Below, piece by piece: positions 56,226 to 64,000 of a DNA stretch of 64,000 bases. Under the pieces are notes generated by a model, which saw only the letters and a program-made list of their open reading frames with translations, made no database searches and had not been told where the DNA came from. The stretch is from the NCBI GenBank assembly GCA_918807975.1, contig OU964932.1, positions 868,001 to 932,000 on the forward strand. Reading direction: 5' to 3'. Numbering within the stretch: the first letter of the stretch is position 1; every line of letters starts with the position of its first letter. The position numbers and the translations under genes were made by a program. The DNA is from Aplidium turbinatum (lineage: Eukaryota > Chordata > Ascidiacea > Aplousobranchia > Polyclinidae).

Positions 56226-56675
56226 TTGCAATTATGGTTATTGTTTTTTAATTATACAGTAGTGCTGCAGATTCCAAAACAAGATTTAAGCTGCAAATTT
56301 TGTAAGTTAATTTTTACTTATGAAGAGAGTAAAAGAAAGTGGACCTTTTTTAAGAAGAAAAAGAAAGCTGGAGAAGAGAAACTAAGAAAAAATGAAGGAG
56401 CCATTGTGAAGTTTGTAAAAGTCGCCTCTGCTAAAGAAACAGAAGAGGATAGCAGCACCAGTAAATCGCTACCTCAAGTTGAGACGGAAAAAGAAGTGTA
56501 CCTTGAACAAAACAATAACGAAGTGAACATTGAAAAAAAGCTTATGAATGAAACACTTTTATATAAAGATAAAACAGATGATATCTATTATTCTCATAAC
56601 GATGTGGCTACTTGGTCAAAAATACTAACTCACAATGTGATAGTTGAGATGATCAAATTAGGGAGTTTGAGATAA
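56226..56675 (+). CDS. hAT transposase N-terminal fragment, 149 residues
   Basis: Contains KKKKKAGEEKLRKNEGAI followed by VKFV, then an acidic linker and DVATWSKILTHNVIVEMI near residues 125-142. This follows the N-terminal layout of ZMYM1-like hAT proteins (basic start, ...G.I.KF, DP..WP..L...R). The zinc-finger and catalytic parts are missing, so it cannot act as a transposase. Confidence 0.55.
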   Translation: MQLWLLFFNYTVVLQIPKQDLSCKFCKLIFTYEESKRKWTFFKKKKKAGEEKLRKNEGAIVKFVKVASAKETEEDSSTSKSLPQVETEKEVYLEQNNNEVNIEKKLMNETLLYKDKTDDIYYSHNDVATWSKILTHNVIVEMIKLGSLR

Positions 56676-57219
56676 TTAAAATCTTACTTGAGATCGACTA
56701 TTGAAGAAAGTAATAGTAAAGCTGTCTGCACTAGTAATACTGCCCAATGTCCATTGAAAGTGATTTACCGTAGTCGAGACATCATCTTTTGACGACATAA
56801 TTGCTCAATTTGCTTCAATGAAAGCTAGACGTATTGAATTTTGAACTTTCAATAAAGTTGAACAAACACTGCTTTAATTCTTCTGTTGTGTGGAATTTTA
56901 ATCCGCTTTTACGACGGTGTTAAAGGGAGCGGCATTTCGTGCGACAATCCAAGACCAGCATATTGCGTTGCTACGCCACTGGATTGGGAACCCCTGATTC
57001 TATTCTCTCAATTGATCACTTTGGTGATGTGGTGAAGTATCATTATCATGGTAATATTTTCACTAATTTAGCCTACTTCTGTAAAAACAAAGCCTACAAA
57101 CAGAACACAAATTCAACTATTGGAAGTTGTCATAAGAATTCGTTCTCACCTGTTGGACCACAAAATGTGTTGCAAAGACTTCAAGTGCACCCTAAATATG
57201 ATTGAATTGCACAAAAGTG

Positions 57220-57411
57220 CAGGACCGTAGCCAGACTGCAGAGCAAGGGGGGCCAACTTTTTTAGGGGGGGGCCGAAAAAAGAAAAAACGGGAAAGATGG
57301 GCAAAATCAAATAATTGTAGCTGTTGCTCGAGAACATTGGGATTTTGCCAGGGGGGCAATTTTTTTCAAGGGGGTTGAGGCCCTCCTGGCCCCCGGCTGG
57401 CTACGGGTCTG
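57220..57411. mobile_element. 192-bp hAT-type MITE
   Basis: CAGGACCGTAGCCAG and CTGGCTACGGGTCTG at the ends with GGGGGGCC-rich interior. The flanks CAAAAGTG and CAACAATG are only partly alike. Confidence 0.65.
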
Positions 57412-57879
57412 CAACAATGAGAATTTGTATATTTCATCAGAAAATGAATAAACCAACTATTTAGAAGAAAATCTTCAATAATCCAATAAAATATAAGTAA
57501 ATTTGTTAAATATAATTTGTAATTATGTATCTGTATTTCATTATTTTTAATATAAACAGGTAAATAACCTATCCATTTGGCCTTTTTTATCTAATATTTT
57601 CCTTGTTTTGGCCTTTTTTTTGTATTATTTTGCATTGAAAACTTTTCATAGTCTGGCAACCGTGATTACAATGCTTATTTTATCTTGATTGAGTTTGGCT
57701 TATTTTTGGCCTTTTTTCTACCTATTTGGCCTTAAGTTGGCCTTTTTTCTTGGTGAGTTTGGCCTTTTTTACAAATTTCAGTCTGGCAACCCTGTTCTCA
57801 TCCCTTTGGTGAATGTGATGGTGTGAGGCAAGGTCGAGTATTAATTTTGAAATTTTACTTAGGCCATGAAATATAATAT

Positions 57880-58138
57880 CAGGGGTGCAGTCAGCACAAA
57901 ATGTCGGGGGTGGCAAATTTTTTCCTATGTGAGTGAGCCTGGCAACGAGTTTCATCGAAAGCGGAGCACTCACTGGGGTCTTCCCTCAGAAAAAATATCT
58001 TAAAATTGTGCATTTTTTCAGCCTAAATCGATAGTAAAACTTTGTCAAATGATCCTGTAATAGAGTGTGAAATGTTACTTTAAAATATTTCAGGGGGAGA
58101 CAATTGCTCCCTTTGCCCGCCCCCTGACTACACTCCTG
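57880..58138. mobile_element. 259-bp hAT-type MITE
   Basis: CAGGGGTGCAGTCAG pairs with CTGACTACACTCCTG. No clear target duplication remains. Confidence 0.6.
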
Positions 58139-58955
58139 ATAAACATTTATCATTACAATTTAATGGTCTTTCTTTTGGCTACTGCATTGGCAATTATTTT
58201 GTATTCGTGTTGTATATGCTAAAGACGTATGCTATTTTGCACCAAGTATGATATTCATAGTATTTTCTGAAGTGTGCCACTTCTACAGGCAAATGTATTT
58301 AAAATGGTTATTATTTTTATATGAGCTTTAAAGTTTGATTATTTTTACCACACACCGTACTTGTTGTGAGGACCTATGTAACAAATAATAGTTAGTGCTA
58401 ATTATGCAGAAAAAGTAAACTTGTGAAAGAGAAATTCAGGTTGTACGTATATTTATTAGTGCATTGCCAATTGAAACTTTAAGGGGACCCGGAGTTTGGC
58501 TTGGTACAGGGCCCCAATTATGCACTCAATGGCCCTGTCAAGACGTATTTTTTTCATAATGTGCATTGAGTAAAGATCATCAGTAACAATCTACTGAATT
58601 GTAGAAAATGTGTATATATTTCCTCCGTTTACGTTAATGTTGGTGGTTTGGAGAAAACTACTTCTGATAGAGGTTTCATTTCGTATTACAACTGGCATTT
58701 ATGAAGATTAATAACTCTCAATCAACTCAAAGAAAGCTCACGATATCGTACAAAGCTTTAAATACTTATTACTAATAAAGGAAATGTTTCTCACAATCTT
58801 ACAATATTTTCTGAAAGAACTTTAGTTGTAGAAACTGCATTGTTTAAGACAATTTGAGTCAGCCTGTTAATAAAATCCTTCAAAATGAGACAAATCTGGC
58901 ATTGGGCCATGGATCAGTCTTCGAAAACATAATAGTGAAATTAACCTCCTGTGTA
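58139..58955. other. no gene recognised
   Basis: AT-rich. TTAAGGGGACCCGGAG near 58480 resembles the TTAA element end at 44318 but has no partner. Confidence 0.4.
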
Positions 58956-58959
58956 GTTC

Positions 58960-59480
58960 CTGAGCAGCGAGGTACAAGATTAACTGTGGGAAGCCAAACT
59001 TAGCCTACACTCTGAGATTACGAAACACTTCTGATTAGTAAGAGTTTCATGCAGACGTGTCCAACTGTCCATTAAGATTAAAAAGCAATGAATAAATTAG
59101 AGGCAACTTTATATTTATTTTGTTATAGTAAATTGAAAAAATTGAAGTTGCTCCTGTAGCAAATGAAATTACTACCATATTAAAAAAACAATTAGTTTTA
59201 GTGAGAAATAGCCAAGTCTCATCTTTATTTTCTAGAGTGCAAAAAATAACTTTTATATTTTTGTTCATGTATAAAAAATGAAAATTGAAATTGCTACGGT
59301 GACAAATGAAATTACTATCGAGTTCAATTAATTATAGTACAAAATAATCAAATCTCGCGTAATTCATGCATGCGGCATTCGGGCCTCAGCGTCATTCAAG
59401 CATTGTGGTATTCAGGTCTTGCATCATTCATACCTTGTGTCATTCGTGCCTTGCAGCCTAGCGATCGCGTCGTTCGGGCG
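58960..59480. mobile_element. foldback repeat family R1, copy 3 (right part)
   Basis: GCAGACGTGTCCAACTGTCC and CAATTAGTTTTAGTGAG match copies 1 and 2. The right end has CATTCATACCTTGTGTCATT, CGTGCCTTGCAGCC and related units. The left end is missing. Confidence 0.6.
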
Positions 59481-59725
59481 GCGCTTTAAAGTTGTACGTA
59501 CACCGATACCCTACTATCTTGTAAAAGTAATAATATTCGAATACATTTTTCTTTATAGAGGCGGTATGCGATGACTGCAAGGAACTCCCAAGTGGTACGC
59601 AGTCAGGTACCATCAAGTGCTGAGGAGTCCTATTGGATGAAAACCGATTCCACAACATAAATTATAACTTTTACTGAAATACTGTTGTGCGTGTTAGCCT
59701 AGTCATATGTTTTGAAGGTTTAGAC

Positions 59726-61840
59726 TAGTGGTTCTCAACCAGGGTGCCGCGGCACCCTAGGGTGTCGTTTACGTTTAGCAAGGGTGCTACGAGCTGTTGC
59801 ATATTATTCACTAATCCAGTAGTTTCTTCACGGCTGAGAAAATTTTCACTTGCAGTTGTTGCTAAATCAGCGATTTTGCAAGCCACATGACATTTTCATA
59901 AGTAGCAGTTTTGATAGAGCAGCAACACAGTGTTTTTCATACAAGATACAATACTTTATTACAGATCACTAATACAATTACAATAGTTTACTTTTTGCAT
60001 TATTGTAATGGAGAAGTTTATAACGAAAAAAAGAGCAGCTATCGAAAGTGGAAGTACATTAGAAAAAAAGCAAAGAAAATTTGCCTATATTGCAACAGTT
60101 ATCTGAACATCGGCTTTACTTGGTGTGGTGATGAAGCCCAACCTTCACCAGATTGTCTTATCTGTCACGCAAAATTGTCATATGAAGCTATGGTGCCAAG
60201 TAAAGTGAACAGGCACTTTTCGACAAAGCATGGGTACCTCTCTGACAAACCGCCGAGCTATTTCAAAAGACTCTTGTATGAGCGAAAACAACAGCCAGAC
60301 ATTCACCAAAACGTTTCAAGTTTTCACGAAATCGCAACATGCCAGTTATCCAGTAAAAAAAAAAGTTATCCAGTAGTAGAGATAATAGCTAAAAATTCTA
60401 AACCTCACACGGAAGCGGAGAGAGTTATTCTTCCTGCTTGCACTGCAATTGTGAAAACAATGTTTGGAACAGAGGCTGAGAAAGAAGTAAAAAAGACTCC
60501 TTTGTGAAATGATACCATTCATAGACGTATTTGTGACATGTCCACGAATATACAAGATACTGTAATTTCTTCTGTGAAGCAAAGCAAAATCTTTACGATG
60601 CAAGTGGACGAATCAACTGATATCAGCGGGAAGGCCCAATTGTTGGCTTTCATGCGGTTTGTCAATGATGGAAAGATGGCTGACCAGTTTTTCTGCTCTA
60701 AGGAGCTCAAGGAAAGGACGACTGGTCATCGATATTTTTGATACTTTAAGTAAATGTTTGGAAGAAAATGGATTAACATGGAAAGAATGTGCAGGTATTT
60801 GTACGGATGGAGCCCCATCCATGGTTGGGTCAAGCAAAGGATTTGTGTCACTCGCAAAAAGGGTAAATAGTGAAATAATAACAACACACTGTTTCCTTCA
60901 TTGTGAAGTGCTTGTTGGGAAAACGTTAGACTCGGATTTAAAGCAAGCTCTAAAACAAGTTGTAGAAATGATAAATTACATCAAAGTTAGACCACTTAAG
61001 TCAAGATTATTTACCAAACTTTGCAAAGAAATGGAAGCAAATTATGAAAATCTTCTGCTACACACAGAGGCAAGATGGCTGTCCCGTGGAATAGCATTAT
61101 CACGAGTATATGCGCCGAAGGAAGAAATGCTAGCTTTTTTACACTTAAAAAACAAGGACAATTATATGATTTGCTTTGCGATGACATCTGGGTCTCCAAA
61201 ATAGCATATTTGGTAGATATATTTGACCACTTAAACAAAACAAACTCTAGTATGCAAGGCAAGAATGAAAATCTCTTATCTTCAACTGAAAAAATGAGAG
61301 CATTGCAAGAAAAATCAAAAGTGTGGTCAGTACGTGCAAAGGAAGGAACCTTTGGCATGTTCTCTCATTTCTCTGGAACAAATAACGGGGAAATAGTCCC
61401 ATTGATATTCAGCATCTCGAATCTTTGCAAGCAAAAATAGAGAATTATTTTCCAACACTATGCTCAGAAAACTATACATGGGTCAGAAACCCATTTTTGC
61501 CGCAGGACAACCATTTTACTTTGAATCTCAAAAATGAGGAAGAACTTATCGTAATGACGGAAACATAAAGCTATTGTACAATAAGATGTCGCTCGATGAA
61601 TTTTGGATTAAAATTCAAAATGAATATCATTGCATTGGAGAAAAGGCGGTAGTGATTTTACTTCAATTTTCGACTTCGTATCTCAGTGAGACTGGATTTT
61701 CCGTTTGACTAACATAAAAACAAAAAAACGAGAAAGGTTACTTGCGGTTGAAGAAGAGATGAGAGTAGCATTATCAAATGTGCGACCAGACATTGAAAGG
61801 ATTTGCGCTAAAAATCAAGCGCAAATTTCGCACTGACTTT
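59726..61840 (+). mobile_element. hAT-Charlie-like transposon, right end missing
   Basis: Starts TAGTGGTTCTCAACCAGGGT, with a GGGTGCCGCGGCACCCTA palindrome typical of subterminal hAT sequence. Carries one transposase gene. The right terminus is absent; LINE sequence begins soon after the gene's stop. Confidence 0.75.
59911..61836 (+). pseudogene. hAT-Charlie-like transposase with BED-type finger
   Basis: BED-like zinc finger WCGDEAQPSPDCLICHAKLS...NRHFSTKHGYL (about 60121-60240). Then IFTMQVDESTDISGKAQLLA (about 60590) with the first catalytic Asp, CAGICTDGAPSMVGSSKGF (about 60790) with the second, THCFLHCEVLVGKTL (C..H block), LLLHTEARWLSRG (RW block, about 61050) and a C-terminal FSTSYLSETGFSV and QAQISH ending (61670-61836) that carries the expected Glu. 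Overall it follows ZBED5/SCAND3-like proteins of about 600 residues. Some four or five frame changes or stops inactivate it. The N-terminal 48 residues of the first frame are probably not part of the protein. Confidence 0.82.
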
Positions 61841-61879
61841 GTTTAAAATGAACTTCATTAAATCGTTAATGATATGATA

Positions 61880-64000
61880 CCGCAGCTGTTGTTAGTTTTG
61901 TTTTTGTCAAAACTCTTTTCAATGAGGAAGGTCGATGTTTGCTGTTTACAGACAGTGCGATGGAGGAACAAGGAGCCAGGTTTTTGGGTGTCAAAGGAAG
62001 GAGATACAAGCTGTGGTGGTTTGGCAATGATATTGGGATCGAAAGAGTTGGGATTTTGGTGAATAAAGAGCTATGTGAAAATGTTGTTGAGGTTCATAGA
62101 CAGAGTGACAGAATAATGGCGATAGTGATGGTGGTCGAGCACATAGTGAGAGTAATCTGTGCTTATGCACCACAAAGTGGAAGATCTGATGCAGAAAAAG
62201 AAGGATTTTATGACGAAATAGCCGAAACTAAGCTCAATGGAGCACAAGTGATCAGGAAATCGTATTGGGTCTTGGGGACTTCAATGGGCACGTTGGCAAA
62301 CAAATTGATGGGTTTGAAAGTGTCTATGGAGGGTTTGGCGTGGGAGAAAGGAATCGCGATGGAAGGCGACCACTTGAGTTTTTTGACGAAAAGGACTTGC
62401 ATGTTGCTAATAACTGGTTTAAGAAAGAGGAAGGAAAAAAAGTGACTTTCAGTGAAGGTGAAAATGAAACTGAAATTGACTTTGGGTTGGTATGCAAGAA
62501 AAACAGAAAACTGATCAAAGATGTGAAAGTGATACCATGCGAAGTTCAGCATAGATTGGTGGCTGTCAACTTGGACAGAAAAAGGTCCGAAGAAAACTGT
62601 AAATAAAAAAGGGTGATCAAAAGAAACGTTTGGAAGTTAGAACATGCCGACACAAGAAAAAGGATTAAAAAAAGAGAGTTGAAAGTCTTGTTCACAACGC
62701 TGTGACTGATCTATGGGGATACTTCAAGAATGGAGTTCTAAAAGCTTGCAATGAAGTTTGTGGGAAAACAAAAGGCAGGATGGATCGAGGAGATACGTGG
62801 TGATGGAATGAAGAGGTGAGGGAAGTAATTGGGGAGAAAAAAGTCGCATACAAGGATTGGTGCAGAAATAGATCAGAAGAAACTATGCTCAAGTACAAGC
62901 AATTGAAAAATCGGGCAAAGAGAGTAGTTGCAAAAGTTACGAAGCAAGAAGCTGAGCAGGAATTGACCAAATTAAAAAACAGTCCCAACGAAGTATATAA
63001 GTTTATGAAGGTTCTGAAGCGGGATGGGAAAGATGTGGATGGTGGACGATGTATTAAAGAAAGGGATGGAAAACTTGGTTTCAGTGAGGAAGATCGTGGA
63101 AGAATTTAGAAAGAACATATGGAGGTGATAATGAACGAGGAAAACAATTGGGATCAAAATATGGACGCCGACGTGGTAGCAGGTCCATTAAAGAGAGTAA
63201 CTCAAGAGGAGGTGACGCAAGCAATGAAGAAAATGAAATCGGGAAAGGCTCCTGGACTATCTGAAGTCACTGTAGAAATGATACGCGCAAGTGGAGAGAC
63301 AGGATTGAAAACAATGCAAGAATTCAGTCAACGTGTGTTAGATGGAAAAGGAATGCCAAATGAATGGAAGACGAGCATGGTGATAGCCATCTTTAATTTA
63401 AGGGAAAGGGTGATTTATTCGATTGTGGGTCATATAGTTGGAGTTGGAACTGTTGGAGCATTGGAATGAAGCATGCAATGTGAAGTTGGAGCATTGGAAT
63501 GAAGCATGCAACTGTTGGAGCATGCAATGAAGGTAGTGGAAAGGGTGTTGAATAGAATAAGATCTGTGGTGAAGCTGGACGAGATGCAGTGTGGATTTAT
63601 GCCTGGGAAGGAAACGACAGATACTATTTTAGTTTGAGAAGGTTGCAAGAGGAATATCGGGACAAGGGACAATATCGGGACAACTTGTACATGTGCTTCG
63701 TGGACATGGAAAAGGCGTTTGATAGAGTTCCAAGAAGAGTAATGGAATGGACAATGAGAAAGAAAGAAGTACCAGAGGCACTCGTGCAAGCAGTAATGAG
63801 TCTTTATGACGGTGCAACAACAAGAGTTCGAGTTGGATCTGCCCTCTCAGACGAGGTTTTGGTAAAAGTTGGTGTACACCAGGGTTCTGTCCTCTCTCCT
63901 CTAATTTCTGTCATAGTGATTGATTTGATTACCGAATGTGTACGAGAAGATTCATTGATGGAGATACCATATGCGGATGATTTGGTTTTGTTGAGTGACA
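61880..64000 (+). mobile_element. LINE with PHD-like finger, 5' half, runs off right edge
   Basis: Same family as 16190-18392, opposite strand. The 5' boundary is near 61880. The 3' half, with the finger and the tail, lies beyond the window. Confidence 0.8.
61920..64000 (+). pseudogene. LINE endonuclease/reverse transcriptase, frameshifted
   Basis: Endonuclease: MRKVDVCCLQTVRW (about 61922), GARFLGVKGRRYKLWWFGND, VICAYAPQSGRS (62152), GLGDFNGHVGKQIDGF (62265) and GENETEIDFGLV (62457). Connection: GEKKVAYKDWCRNRSEETM (62830) and KMKSGKAPGLSEVTVEM (63230). Reverse transcriptase: MCFVDMEKAFDRVPRR (63690), HQGSVLSPLI (63877) and YADDLVLLSD at the right edge. A GGAGCATTGGAATGAAGCAT repeat near 63455-63510 is a small tandem duplication. 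At least five frame changes break it. Protein similarity to the 18.1-17.2 kb piece is nearly residue for residue. Confidence 0.82.

Larger units (their letters stand above)
55334..56981 (+). mobile_element. hAT element with CAGTGGCGTAAC ends, 1648 bp
   Basis: Ends CAGTGGCGTAACTAC and GTTGCTACGCCACTG, flanked by GGTTGGGA (55326-55333) and GATTGGGA (56982-56989), an 8-bp duplication with one change. It carries the N-terminal part of a hAT transposase and an inserted MITE at 55505-55921. Confidence 0.85.
54891..56996. mobile_element. hAT-type MITE, second copy of the 27.7-kb family, split
   Basis: Begins CAAGGGTTCCCAACCTG and ends GGGAACCCCTG, with GTGGTACGC blocks inside. Sequence such as GCCTATTCTTATTGTTACG and CAAGAAGTGGTACGCTTGGC matches the 27714-28513 copy in reverse. 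Split by the hAT element at 55334-56981. Confidence 0.75.
54167..57794. mobile_element. CAGGGTGGCCAG-ended element hosting three inserts
   Basis: Ends CAGGGTGGCCAGATTGG and CAGTCTGGCAACCCTG with a 7-bp flank repeat TTCTCAT (54160-54166 and 57795-57801). Tracts of TTTGGCCTTTTT are repeated just inside both ends (54180-54300 and 57570-57775). Contains the elements at 54891, 55334, 55505 and 57220. Without them it is about 1.3 kb and non-autonomous, hAT-like. Confidence 0.7.

Overview
The window is animal nuclear DNA, visibly AT-rich, from an invertebrate whose phylum I cannot name. It has spliced exons, non-LTR retrotransposons (LINEs), hAT, mariner and foldback DNA transposons, tRNA-like SINEs and Penelope-like ends with hammerhead-type motifs. 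Almost all of it is transposable-element sequence. Only two short stretches, minus-strand exons at 42956-43090 and 32158-32447, look like a host gene; the 33-42 kb element pile-up lies between them, apparently in introns.

Layout. 1-1.56 kb: relic transposase (family T1), minus strand. 2.27-2.81 kb: hAT-type MITE with an 8-bp target duplication (TSD). 3.3-4.1 kb: foldback family R1, copy 1. 5.5-9.07 kb: DNA transposon with TAGGGTGG ends, 8-bp TSD and family T2 transposase, split by a 2-kb element. 9.5-15.5 kb: a second T2 gene split by a LINE, which is itself split by a young Gypsy-type LTR element. 16.2-18.4 kb: 3' half of a LINE carrying a PHD-like zinc finger; the 5' half of a second copy runs off the right edge (61.9-64 kb). 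18.5-22.7 kb: a two-ORF LINE with both frames open. 22.8-24.8 kb: inverted-repeat element with a solo LTR and a MITE inside. 25 kb: hammerhead-like Penelope end. 27.7-31.4 kb: two hAT elements and a nearly perfect 293-bp-arm palindrome. 33.7-41.8 kb: a nest of element X, then an RTE-like LINE, then a 3.6-kb T1 transposon. 42-48.7 kb: SINE, host exon, TTAA element, T1 relic, R1 copy 2 with a 95-bp hammerhead-bearing insert, LINE tail and a mariner. 48.7-53.8 kb: mostly unassigned. 54.2-57.8 kb: four nested DNA elements. 59.7-61.8 kb: hAT-Charlie-like transposase gene.

The strongest biological signal is that T1 and T2, two transposase families that look different overall, share the same TAGGGTGG termini, 8-bp TSDs and an ordered set of motifs (NTG, C..H..E, then RW). 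They read as two branches of one hAT-related group. Target duplications and reading frames that close up when inserts are removed give a relative order of insertion at four nests. Small elements with hammerhead-like cores, one only 95 bp long with an 18-bp TSD, are the other signal worth following.
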